This document shows, in pieces, positions 1-6,949 of a stretch of DNA of 26,457 nt. A model generated the notes under the pieces. The model was not told the DNA's origin and searched no databases. It was given only the letters and a program-made list of their open reading frames with translations. The stretch covers positions 33,222 to 59,678 of the forward strand of contig DEDT01000001.1 in the NCBI GenBank assembly GCA_002350105.1. Reading direction: 5' to 3'. This DNA is from Selenomonadaceae bacterium UBA2897 (GTDB lineage Bacteria; Bacillota; Negativicutes; Selenomonadales; Selenomonadaceae). The position numbers and the translations under genes were made by a program. Positions within the stretch are counted from its first letter, which is position 1, and each line of letters begins with the position of its first letter.

Positions 1-546
1 GATCTTCTCGCCGCGGTCGACGAGCGCCTGCACGGCATAGGTCACGAAACCCTTGATGCCACGCGAGCCGTCATCCGTCGTCACGAGGATTTCGTCCGTG
101 ACCTGCTTCATCATGTCCTCCATGATGAGGATATCCTTCGTCTTGGCGCCCATGATTGCAATGACCTTGTTGCCAGCCTCTTTCATCGCACGTGCGATGG
201 GATAGGTCGGTGCCACGCCGATGCCGCCGCCCACGACGACGACCGTACCCTCCATCTTTTTGATGACCGACGGCTGGCCCAGTGGGCCCACGAAGTCCAG
301 CAGGCTGTCGCCCGCGTTCATGGCTGCGAGTTCCATGGTCGAGGCACCGATGGTCTGGAACACGAGCAGAATCGTGCCCTTTTCACGGTCAAAGTCCGCA
401 ATCGTCAGCGGAATGCGCTCGCCTTCCTCGTCGATGCGCAGGATGATGAACTGGCCCGGCTGCGCCTTGCGGGCCACCCGTGGCGCTTCAATCGTCATCG
501 CATAGACATTGGGCGATAACTCTTTTTTCGCCAAAATCTTAAACAT
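1..546 (-). CDS. NfnA/PyrK-type FAD/NAD(P)-binding oxidoreductase subunit (partial, C-terminus outside window)
   Basis: This is the first 182 codons of a flavoprotein of the ferredoxin-NADP reductase family, most like NfnA or other 'sulfide/dihydroorotate dehydrogenase-like' subunits. The N-terminal beta-barrel carries the FAD-binding signature ERIPLTIADFDREKGT (about residues 53-68). It is followed by DFVGPLGQPS and the nucleotide-binding loop VVVVGGGIGVAPTYPIARA. The later text MGAKTKDIL and VTTDDGSRGIKGFV matches the family closely. The ATG at 546 has an AGGAG ribosome site 10 bases upstream. Family members (about 280 residues) usually pair with a GltA/NfnB-like partner encoded just downstream, and together bifurcate electrons between NAD(P)H and ferredoxin. 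That partner would lie left of the window and is not seen. PyrK is the main alternative, but no pyrimidine genes are nearby. It follows metF by 72 bases, with a hairpin in between. Confidence 0.85.
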   Translation of the reverse strand, partial: MFKILAKKELSPNVYAMTIEAPRVARKAQPGQFIILRIDEEGERIPLTIADFDREKGTILLVFQTIGASTMELAAMNAGDSLLDFVGPLGQPSVIKKMEGTVVVVGGGIGVAPTYPIARAMKEAGNKVIAIMGAKTKDILIMEDMMKQVTDEILVTTDDGSRGIKGFVTYAVQALVDRGEKI

Positions 547-560
547 AGCTACACTCTCCT

Positions 561-592
561 AAAAACAAAGCAGAGCAGGACGAGCCTGCTCT
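561..592 (-). terminator. Hairpin with T-rich tail between metF and the NfnA-like gene
   Basis: On the minus strand AGAGCAGG and CCTGCTCT form a perfect 8-bp stem around a 5-base loop, followed by GCTTTGTTTTT. It lies just before the ribosome site of the next gene, so it may be a partial terminator or attenuator that sets how much of the NfnA-like gene is transcribed with metF. Confidence 0.6.
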
Positions 593-618
593 ATGAAGTT
601 CCCTCCGCGCGGCTGCAA

Positions 619-1362
619 CTAAGCAAAAATCCCCGCCAGATACGCTGCCAGATTCGTCTTGATGGGCATGACATAGAGGCTGGCATCGTTCTTGTCTGCA
701 AAGGCCATAACCTCGCGTGTGAGTTCCACGCTCCAATCGAGCGTAGGCTCGAAACTGCGTGGAAAAACGACATGGTTTTTACGCTCCCAATAGCTCTGTG
801 AGCGCTGCGTCATCACGGGCGAGACGCCCCAGTAGACCTCCAGTCCATCCAGCATGTCTGCGTACATCTCGAGGAAGCGCAGATCGTAAAACGGCTGCGT
901 GAAGAACCCCGCGGCCCCGGCCTGCACCTTGCGGCGGATGCGATAGCGCTCCTCCGCCATCGAGCTGCGGTACTGATCGATGCCTGCGTATACCTTTACC
1001 TCTGGCATTTCGTCGTGGAACTTGCGAATGACATCCGTGCTCGTCGTCGGGTAGACGACGTGGCTCATGTCCTGAGGCGGATCGCCCTGGATGACCAGCA
1101 CCTCGCGGATGTTGTGCTCACGCAGGTACGCCTTCATCGGCAGCTCCGCGTCGAGGTCGATATCCATGGCGCGGATATGCGGCATGACTTGCGGGAATTG
1201 CTCCTGCGCGATGGCCGCGCCCTCCCAGCTGCGCAGGGGCAGGCGTAAAAGATCGGGGATGTTGATGACATCAATCTGCTCCTGATACTGCTGCGCCAGG
1301 GCCAGGGCCTCACGCAGCGTTGCTTCATCCCGTGGAACCAGTTCTACCGAAACTCGTTGCAT
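619..1362 (-). CDS. Methylenetetrahydrofolate reductase family protein (short MetF-like)
   Basis: This 247-residue protein aligns in outline with MetF, the flavin enzyme that reduces 5,10-methylene-THF to 5-methyl-THF. Family landmarks are the opening strand with a glutamate (VSVELVP, E7), IQGDPPQD (residues 91-98; the conserved GDPP folate/flavin loop) and AGFFTQPFYD (151-160) with the substrate-side glutamine Q156. It is shorter than the usual 280-300 residues and its N-terminal FEFFPP motif is degenerate, so the electron donor or exact substrate may differ. The ORF is open upstream to 1557, but the ATG at 1362 is preceded by GGAGGTAACGCG and lies below a promoter at 1409-1437, so I take it as the start. 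A flavoprotein gene follows and could be its redox partner (inference). Other THF enzymes, folD and fhs, lie about 2 kb upstream in a separate unit. Confidence 0.72.
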   Translation of the reverse strand: MQRVSVELVPRDEATLREALALAQQYQEQIDVINIPDLLRLPLRSWEGAAIAQEQFPQVMPHIRAMDIDLDAELPMKAYLREHNIREVLVIQGDPPQDMSHVVYPTTSTDVIRKFHDEMPEVKVYAGIDQYRSSMAEERYRIRRKVQAGAAGFFTQPFYDLRFLEMYADMLDGLEVYWGVSPVMTQRSQSYWERKNHVVFPRSFEPTLDWSVELTREVMAFADKNDASLYVMPIKTNLAAYLAGIFA

Positions 1363-1408
1363 CGCGTTACCTCCGCTCTGTTCTCCCTCTGTTTCAGACA
1401 CAAACCCT

Positions 1409-1437
1409 ATTTTACGGTGTTTGCCCGAAAAATGCAA
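1409..1437 (-). promoter_or_regulatory. Sigma-A-type promoter of the metF-like gene
   Basis: Minus-strand TTGCAT (1432-1437), a 17-base spacer and TAAAAT (1409-1414). This places the transcript start about 40 bases before the ATG at 1362. The -10 is good; the -35 matches only at TTG. The palindrome ATGATATCAT at 1460-1469 lies 22 bases upstream of the -35 and could be an operator. Confidence 0.55.
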
Positions 1438-1499
1438 GTTAGCGCAATTAAGCAAAATCATGATATCATTTACATTATTTATATGTAGGATTTCAGGGC

Positions 1500-1526
1500 A
1501 AAAAAACACCCAGCCGCAGCTGAGTG
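1500..1526 (-). terminator. Intrinsic terminator after the PiT transporter
   Basis: Minus-strand CACTCAGC and GCTGGGTG pair over 8 bp (one T-G wobble) around a TGCG loop, followed directly by seven T residues. It lies 14 bases after the transporter stop codon and ends the DUF47-pit unit. Confidence 0.85.
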
Positions 1527-1540
1527 CCTGAACCAATCGC

Positions 1541-2545
1541 TTAAAGCGCACCGCCAAAAATCGCCGTGATGACGAGGTAGCTGAGCGCTCCCATCATGGC
1601 CGTACAGGGAATCGTCATCACCCAGGCCACGACCATGGAGCGCGCGACATCCCAGTGCACCGCCTTGACGCGCTGAGCCGCGCCGACGCCCATGATGGAG
1701 CCAGAGACGACATGCGTCGTGGAGACCGGCAGATGCAGCAGCGTGGCTGAGAGGATGACGACGGCGGAATTCAGATCGGCCGCAAAGCCGTGAATCGGAT
1801 GCATCTTGAAGATGCGGCCGCCGACGGTGCGGATAATCTTCCAGCCGCCGACGCTCGTGCCGAAGGCCATGGCCGCGGCACAAAGGATTTTCACTACGGT
1901 CGGCACTTCCATCGTGCCGATGACGCCTCCCGATACGAGGGCCAGCGTGATGATGCCCATGGACTTCTGCGCATCATTCGAGCCATGAGAGAAGGCCATG
2001 AGCGCTGCCGAGAAAATCTGCAGGCGATTCGCCGTGAGGTTGACCTTCGCTGGCTTGAAGGAATGGCAGATACAGAAGATGATCTGCATGATGATGTAGC
2101 CAACCGTAAGGGCGGCAACCGGCGACAGGATAAGCGAGAGCACAATCTTGATGATGCCCCAGTCATTCAGCGCCGCCACACCGGCCGAGATGATGATGGC
2201 ACCGATCATGCCGCCGATCAGCGCATGGGACGAGCTCGACGGCATGCCGAACCACCAGGTCAAAAGGTTCCAGATAATCGCGCCGATGAGCCCGGCGATG
2301 ATGACCATCTCATTGATGCGATCCGGACTCATCACGATGTCGCCGCCAATGGTCTTGGCGACACCGGTGGAGATCATCGCACCGATGAAATTCAGGATGG
2401 CCGTGCCGATGATGGCGATGCCCGGGCGGATGGCCCGCGTCGAGACGCAGGTCGCGATCGCGTTGGCCGTATCGTGAAAGCCATTGATGAAGTCGAAGGT
2501 CAGCGCCAATACCACGACGACGATAATGAGTGACATATCAGGCAT
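1541..2545 (-). CDS. pit: Inorganic phosphate transporter, PiT family
   Basis: A 334-residue integral membrane protein of the PiT/Pit family, which imports phosphate (often as a metal-phosphate complex) driven by an ion gradient. The family's duplicated signature is visible: GFHDTANAIAT near residues 22-32 and a second half with LPVSTTHVVSGSIMGVGAA near 270-290. About ten hydrophobic segments fill the rest, and the length fits the shorter bacterial members. The start ATG overlaps the end of the upstream DUF47 gene by 8 bases, so translation is probably coupled. PiT-DUF47 pairs are a widespread arrangement in which the PhoU-like protein is thought to regulate the transporter. Expression may respond to phosphate through the repeat at 3245-3266. 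Confidence 0.93.
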   Translation of the reverse strand: MPDMSLIIVVVVLALTFDFINGFHDTANAIATCVSTRAIRPGIAIIGTAILNFIGAMISTGVAKTIGGDIVMSPDRINEMVIIAGLIGAIIWNLLTWWFGMPSSSSHALIGGMIGAIIISAGVAALNDWGIIKIVLSLILSPVAALTVGYIIMQIIFCICHSFKPAKVNLTANRLQIFSAALMAFSHGSNDAQKSMGIITLALVSGGVIGTMEVPTVVKILCAAAMAFGTSVGGWKIIRTVGGRIFKMHPIHGFAADLNSAVVILSATLLHLPVSTTHVVSGSIMGVGAAQRVKAVHWDVARSMVVAWVMTIPCTAMMGALSYLVITAIFGGAL

Positions 2546-3164
2546 ACTTCATCGTCACCTCTTTAATGATATTCGCGAGTCCCTCCACCTCATCGGAGGT
2601 GTTCTCCAGCGTATCCATGATATCCTTCCAGCGAATTACGTCGAAGAGCTCCTGCGAACCATCGAAGAGACGGGAGATCTCCGCGCGGTAGAGATGGTCG
2701 ATCTTGCGCTCCTGCGTGCCGAGCTGTTCCGCGCCCTCGATGAGTACGACCTCGTTCCTGCTGATCGACTTCAGCTTGCCGAAAAGGTCCTTCATCTCCG
2801 TCGCCATATCCACGAGAATCTGCATAACCTCGATAGCAGCCGGATTGGCCTCCTTGATATGGTAATTCTCCAGACGACGGATCGTGCCGTGCAAATGGTC
2901 GATGCAGAACTTCAGCTGACTGGAAAGATGGTAAAAGTCCTCGCGGTCAATCGGCGTGATGAACGTGATGGCCAGCTTGCGTATAATCTCCTTGTTCGTC
3001 TTATCTGCCTGATTCTCCAGCGCCGCCGCATCCTTCAGATGCTGGCCCAGATTATTGAGATCGGTCATGGCGGCCAGCGAAATCCCCGCCTCCTGATGGA
3101 ATACCTCGGCATTCTGCATCAGGTAATCATAGAATTCTTCGTGCTTGTTGCTAATGCTGAACAT
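2538..3164 (-). CDS. DUF47 (PhoU-like) family protein
   Basis: A 208-residue all-helical cytoplasmic protein of the DUF47/TIGR00153 family, related to PhoU. It opens MFSISNKHEEFYDYL and contains ENQADKTNKEIIRKL and ITPIDREDFYHLSSQLKFC, a helix-rich pattern with acidic residues spaced as in the E/DxxxD metal-binding motifs of PhoU proteins. The start is supported by GGGAGGA 9 bases before the ATG. The gene overlaps the phosphate transporter by 8 bases and the two form an operon with its own promoter and terminator. In characterised relatives the protein is an accessory regulator of the adjacent Pit transporter. That role here is inferred from context. Confidence 0.9.
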   Translation of the reverse strand: MFSISNKHEEFYDYLMQNAEVFHQEAGISLAAMTDLNNLGQHLKDAAALENQADKTNKEIIRKLAITFITPIDREDFYHLSSQLKFCIDHLHGTIRRLENYHIKEANPAAIEVMQILVDMATEMKDLFGKLKSISRNEVVLIEGAEQLGTQERKIDHLYRAEISRLFDGSQELFDVIRWKDIMDTLENTSDEVEGLANIIKEVTMKYA

Positions 3165-3210
3165 AAGCTGGTCCTCCCGTTTTGCCGTCTTGTTCGCTTC
3201 TTGTATATCC

Positions 3211-3239
3211 AGTATACATGGTACAATCCGCGCTGCCTA
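3211..3239 (-). promoter_or_regulatory. Promoter of the DUF47-pit operon
   Basis: Minus-strand TAGGCA (3234-3239), exactly 17 bases, then TATACT (3211-3216). The -10 is close to consensus and the -35 is weak (4 of 6). This fits a promoter that needs an activator bound at the repeat just upstream (3245-3266). Confidence 0.6.
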
Positions 3240-3244
3240 CCGGT

Positions 3245-3266
3245 TTTGTGTTAACTTTATGTAAAG
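3245..3266 (-). promoter_or_regulatory. Pho-box-like tandem 11-bp repeat
   Basis: On the minus strand CTTTACATAAA is followed directly by GTTAACACAAA; 8 of 11 positions agree. Inside, TTTACA and TTAACA are separated by 5 bases, the spacing and sequence known for PhoP boxes (TTAACA-like hexamers every 11 bp). It ends 5 bp upstream of the -35 of a phosphate-transport operon. Binding by a PhoB/PhoP-type regulator is inferred. Confidence 0.55.
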
Positions 3267-3291
3267 CTTGCCACGAAACAAAGGAGAGGAT

Positions 3292-3330
3292 AAAAAGGGC
3301 ATAAGCGCCCTTGCAGGTATGCTTATGCCC
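3292..3330 (-). terminator. Intrinsic terminator after fhs
   Basis: Minus-strand GGGCATAAGC and GCTTATGCCC form a perfect 10-bp stem around a 14-base loop, followed by TTTTTAT. It lies 44 bases after the fhs stop codon and ends the long tat-ubi-fol unit. Confidence 0.85.
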
Positions 3331-3373
3331 CAAAACGGTATAAAATTTGCCACAACCGGCTGCGACCAGTGCC

Positions 3374-5041
3374 TTAGAACAGGCCCGTGATCCTGCCTTG
3401 CTCGTCGATGTCCATATTCTCGGCCGCCGGATGTTTCGGCAGGCCGGGCATCGTGAGGATGTTGCCCGTGAGGGCGACGATGAACCCTGCGCCAGCGGAG
3501 AGACGCAGCTCCTTGACCGTGATGCGGAAGCCCGTCGGCCGGCCAAGTTTCGTCGCATCGTCCGAGAGAGAGTATTGCGTCTTGGCCATGCAGACCGGCA
3601 TCTTGTCGAGGCCCAGATCTTCGATCTCTTTGAGCTGCTTCTGTGCCGGGCCCGTGAAGTCCACACCATCCGCGCCATAGACGGTTTTCGCGATGGTCTC
3701 GATCTTCTGCGGGATCGTGTCGTTCACGTCGTAGAGCACGTGGAAATGGTTTGGCTTATGAATGGCTTCCTCGACCTTATCCGCGAGCGCGAGACCGCCT
3801 TCGCCGCCCTTGGCCCAGACTTCGGAGAGCGCCACTTCGACGCCATGCTCCTTGCACTTCTTCTCGACAAAGGCCAGTTCCTCCGGCGTATCTGTCGGGA
3901 AGGCGTTGATGGCCACGACGGCCGGCAGGCCGAAAGCCTGGATATTCTCGATGTGCTTCTCGAGGTTCGCAAGGCCCTTCTCCAGCGCCGCCATATCGAC
4001 CTGCGTGAGCTCCTTCTTATCGAGGCCGCCGTGCATCTTCAGCGCGCGCACCGTAGCCACGATAACCACAGCGTCGGGATGGAAGCCTGCAAAACGGCAC
4101 TTGATATCGAGGAATTTCTCCGCACCGAGGTCTGCGCCGAAGCCTGCCTCCGTCACCACGTAATCCGCGAGCTTCAGCGCGAACTTCGTGGCCATGATGC
4201 TGTTGCAGCCATGCGCGATGTTCGCGAAGGGGCCGCCGTGGATAAAGGCCGGCGTGCCCTCCAGCGTCTGCACGAGGTTCGGTTTGATGGCGTCTTTGAA
4301 CAGCAGCGTGAGCGCGCCCGTGACACCGAGCTCGTCCGCGCGCACAGCACGGCCATCGCGCGTATAGGCCACGATGATCTCACCGAGGCGCTTTTTCATA
4401 TCCTCGAGGCCATCCGCGAGGCAGAGGATAGCCATCATCTCCGAGGCCACCGTGATATCAAAGCCCGTCTCGCGCGGCGTACCGTGGGCTTTGCCGCCGA
4501 GGCCGACGATGACATGACGCAGGGCGCGGTCGTTGAGGTCGAGCACGCGCTTCCAGGTGATGCGGCGCACATCGATGTCGAGCGCATTGCCCTGCTGGAT
4601 GTGGTTGTCAATGACGGCCGCCAGCAGGTTGTGCGCCGTCGTGATGGCATGGAAATCCCCCGTGAAATGCAGGTTGATGTCCTCCATCGGCACGACCTGG
4701 GCATAACCGCCGCCGGCCGCACCGCCCTTGAGGCCGAAGCAGGGGCCGAGGGATGGCTCGCGCAGTGCTACGGCCGTCTTCTTGCCCTGGCGGTGCAGCG
4801 CATCGGCGAGGCCTACGCTCGTCGTCGTCTTACCCTCGCCGGCCGGCGTCGGGTTGATGGCCGTCACAAGAATGAGCTTGCCGTTCGGGCGTTCCCTGAC
4901 GCGCTGCCAGGTATCGAGCGTAACCTTGGCCTTGTACTTGCCGTAGAGCTCCAGGTCGTCCTCCGTCAGGCCCAGCTTCGCCGCAATGTCACGGATATGC
5001 TGCATCTCTGCTTCCTGTGCGATTTCTACATCAGTTTTCAT
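3374..5041 (-). CDS. fhs: Formate--tetrahydrofolate ligase
   Basis: A 555-residue cytoplasmic enzyme that joins formate to tetrahydrofolate using ATP, giving 10-formyl-THF. The P-loop TPAGEGKT lies at residues 65-72, followed by REPSLGPCFGLKGGAAGGG, which is typical of the family. The sequence MEDINLHFTGDFHAITTAHN and the carboxy-terminal MPGLPKHPAAENMDID also match Fhs throughout. The length is normal. An ATG at 5041 with GGAG about 11 bases upstream is the start. The gene follows folD by 70 bases with no terminator between. With FolD it links formate, methenyl- and methylene-THF, feeding purine and formylmethionine synthesis or, in acetogens, the methyl branch of the Wood-Ljungdahl pathway. 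No other Wood-Ljungdahl genes are in the window except the MetF-like one. Confidence 0.97.
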   Translation of the reverse strand: MKTDVEIAQEAEMQHIRDIAAKLGLTEDDLELYGKYKAKVTLDTWQRVRERPNGKLILVTAINPTPAGEGKTTTSVGLADALHRQGKKTAVALREPSLGPCFGLKGGAAGGGYAQVVPMEDINLHFTGDFHAITTAHNLLAAVIDNHIQQGNALDIDVRRITWKRVLDLNDRALRHVIVGLGGKAHGTPRETGFDITVASEMMAILCLADGLEDMKKRLGEIIVAYTRDGRAVRADELGVTGALTLLFKDAIKPNLVQTLEGTPAFIHGGPFANIAHGCNSIMATKFALKLADYVVTEAGFGADLGAEKFLDIKCRFAGFHPDAVVIVATVRALKMHGGLDKKELTQVDMAALEKGLANLEKHIENIQAFGLPAVVAINAFPTDTPEELAFVEKKCKEHGVEVALSEVWAKGGEGGLALADKVEEAIHKPNHFHVLYDVNDTIPQKIETIAKTVYGADGVDFTGPAQKQLKEIEDLGLDKMPVCMAKTQYSLSDDATKLGRPTGFRITVKELRLSAGAGFIVALTGNILTMPGLPKHPAAENMDIDEQGRITGLF

Positions 5042-5111
5042 GTTGGCTTTCTCTCCTCAAAACAACGCCAGAAATACTATATAGCAAGTGCGGAGCTTAC
5101 CCGCACAAAGC

Positions 5112-5978
5112 TTACTTATGTGCCAGCTGCTGCTCTGCCGCCTGCACGACGTTCGCCATGAGCATCGCGACAGTCAGCAGCCCCACGCCGCCCGGCACGG
5201 GCGTAATAGCCCCCGCCACCTCGCTCACGGCGTCGAAATCCACATCGCCCACGAGCTTGTGCGGCGCGACGCGGTTGATGCCCACATCGATAACCGTCGC
5301 GCCCGGCTTCACCATGTCCGCCGTGATGAACTTCGGCTTGCCGATGGCTGCCACGAGGATATCAGCCTCGCGCGTGATGGCCGCAAGATCCCGGGTATGA
5401 CTGTGGCATACCGTCACCGTGGCATTGCGGGACATGAGCAGGCTCGCCATGGGCTTGCCTACGATGTTGCTGCGCCCCACGACCACGGCACGCTTGCCGT
5501 CGATGGGGATACCCGCGAGCTCCAGCATGCGCAGGCAGCCGGCCGGTGTGCAGGACACGAGCCCCGGCTCACCCGTCACGAGACGGCCCACGTTGATGGG
5601 ATGGAAGCCATCCACATCCTTCGCCGGGTCGATGCGGTTGATAACCTCTTTCTCACAGCCGCGCAGCCCCTCCGGCAGCGGCAGCTGTACAAGCAGGCCA
5701 TGGATGGATGGATCCGCATTCAGGCGGTCGATGGTCGCCAGCAATTCTTCCCGCGTCGTCGTGGCGGGCAGGTTCACGACCTCCGAATGCAGGCCGACCT
5801 GCGCACAGGCCTTGTCCTTGTTGCGCACATAGACCTGCGATGCGGGATCGTCGCCCACGAGCACGACGGCGAGGCCGGGCTTCACGCCATATTGCGCCTC
5901 AATCTCTTTGGCCTTTGCTACCGCAGCCTCCTTGATCTGCTGCGCGAACACCTTACCGGATAAAATTTTAGCCGACAT
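5112..5978 (-). CDS. folD: Bifunctional methylene-THF dehydrogenase / methenyl-THF cyclohydrolase
   Basis: A 288-residue cytoplasmic enzyme that interconverts 5,10-methylene-THF, 5,10-methenyl-THF and 10-formyl-THF with NAD(P). The catalytic YxxxK motif is present (Y50 and K54 in YVRNK). Also present are VQLPLPEGL (from about residue 99), the substrate loop PAKDVDGFHP (about 120-129), and the nucleotide-binding stretch VVVGRSNIVGKPMA. A TTG two codons upstream (5984) directly abuts the GGAGGG ribosome site, whereas the ATG at 5978 is 6 bases away, so I choose the ATG. It lies 49 bases after ubiA and 70 bases before fhs in the same apparent operon. Confidence 0.96.
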   Translation of the reverse strand: MSAKILSGKVFAQQIKEAAVAKAKEIEAQYGVKPGLAVVLVGDDPASQVYVRNKDKACAQVGLHSEVVNLPATTTREELLATIDRLNADPSIHGLLVQLPLPEGLRGCEKEVINRIDPAKDVDGFHPINVGRLVTGEPGLVSCTPAGCLRMLELAGIPIDGKRAVVVGRSNIVGKPMASLLMSRNATVTVCHSHTRDLAAITREADILVAAIGKPKFITADMVKPGATVIDVGINRVAPHKLVGDVDFDAVSEVAGAITPVPGGVGLLTVAMLMANVVQAAEQQLAHK

Positions 5979-6027
5979 AAGCAACCCTCCATAACGTCAA
6001 CATAGATGGGATTTAAGGTAACACGGA

Positions 6028-6876
6028 TTAAAGGTAAAAACTCAGCCAGGTGCAAAGGAAAATCGCGATGGACACGATCCCGTTACGCATAAAGTACATC
6101 TGCGTCACCCGGCTGAAATCCGTAGGACTCACGATATGATGCTGGTAGATGAGCGTGAGCGCCGCAATGGCTACGCCGACGTAGTAGAACCAGCCGAGTC
6201 CCAGCATAACCCCCACTGTGGCGAAACAGCCGATGCAAAGCACATGGAGAACCTTCGATATGCGGAAGGCTCCTACCGCGCCATAGGACACGGCGAGAGA
6301 ATGCAGGCCCTGACTGCGGTCGAATTCCTCATCCTGCGCCCCATACATCGCATCGAACGCGCCAATCCACAGCGCCACCGCGAGGCAGAGCACAATGAGG
6401 GGTGCCGTGACCTCACCTGTCACGCCAACCCAGCCACCAGCCGGGGCCATGGCAATCGCGAGGCCGAGGCAAAGGTGCACCCAACCCGTCACGCGCTTCA
6501 TGTACGGATAGACCAGACAGGGAATGGCCGCCACAGGCAGCAGGTAAATGCAGATTGGCTGCAGCTGCAGCACGGCGACCACCATGAGCAGGAGGCAAAG
6601 AACGATAAAGATCTTCGCCTCGCGCTTGCTGATACGCCCCGCAACCATGGCGCGATAGGCCATGCGCGGCTGCTGGCTGTCGTATTTCAGGTCGGCCAGA
6701 TTGTCCATAGCCATGGCCGCCGCACGCCCCGCCGTAATTGCTACAGCTACCCAGATGATGTCCCAAAACCGCGGATGCCCCCCCGCTGCGAGAAACGCCG
6801 CCATCAGGCCAAACGGCAAGTCAAAAATCGTATGATGCAACGCTACGTTATTGATGTGCGCCTTGATATCAATCAA
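6028..6876 (-). CDS. ubiA: UbiA-type prenyltransferase (probably menaquinone pathway)
   Basis: A 282-residue membrane prenyltransferase with about eight hydrophobic helices. The two aspartate-rich motifs that bind the Mg-polyprenyl diphosphate are visible: DNLADLKYD (D58, D62, D66) and DAMYGAQDEEFD (D175, D182, D186). It attaches a polyprenyl chain to an aromatic acid. Next to a UbiD-family decarboxylase, in an anaerobic Bacillota context, the likely pathway is futalosine-type menaquinone synthesis (the MqnP role), but no mqnA-E genes are present to confirm it. 4-Hydroxybenzoate prenyltransferase is the usual automatic name. Translation starts at a TTG (6876) with GGAGG 7 bases upstream. The substrate chain could come from the polyprenyl synthase at 10174-11145. 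Confidence 0.9.
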   Translation of the reverse strand: MIDIKAHINNVALHHTIFDLPFGLMAAFLAAGGHPRFWDIIWVAVAITAGRAAAMAMDNLADLKYDSQQPRMAYRAMVAGRISKREAKIFIVLCLLLMVVAVLQLQPICIYLLPVAAIPCLVYPYMKRVTGWVHLCLGLAIAMAPAGGWVGVTGEVTAPLIVLCLAVALWIGAFDAMYGAQDEEFDRSQGLHSLAVSYGAVGAFRISKVLHVLCIGCFATVGVMLGLGWFYYVGVAIAALTLIYQHHIVSPTDFSRVTQMYFMRNGIVSIAIFLCTWLSFYL

Positions 6877-6894
6877 ACAATCCCCTCCATATAG

Positions 6895-6939
6895 AAAAAT
6901 TGGGAGTCGGCTGCGTCACTCACAACTCTCAACTCCCAA
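6895..6939 (-). terminator. Weak terminator-like hairpin between ubiD and ubiA
   Basis: Minus-strand TTGGGAGT and ACTCCCAA pair over 8 bp around a 24-base loop and are followed by TTTTTC. The long loop and weak stem suggest partial termination or a processing site rather than a full stop. It contains one copy of the GTTGGGAGTTG repeat (6930-6940). Confidence 0.4.
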
Positions 6940-6940
6940 C
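6930..6940 (-). repeat. Dispersed intergenic motif GTTGGGAGTTG, copy 2
   Basis: Minus-strand copy between ubiD and ubiA. It forms one arm of the hairpin at 6895-6939 and is surrounded by related GAGTT/GAGAGTT units. Confidence 0.5.
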
Positions 6941-6949
6941 TCTCAAAAC

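Noticed and set aside
1363..1499. Possible SAM or other methionine/THF riboswitch upstream of the metF-like gene
   Set aside because: The predicted leader is only about 40 bases and has no multi-helix aptamer pattern.
1363..1557. N-terminal extension of the metF-like frame to 1557
   Set aside because: It would start within the transporter's coding region and include a terminator and a promoter; the internal ATG has the ribosome site.
3347..5161. Long plus-strand open frame of about 600 codons
   Set aside because: It lies opposite fhs, has no family resemblance and a composition typical of antisense frames in GC-rich DNA.
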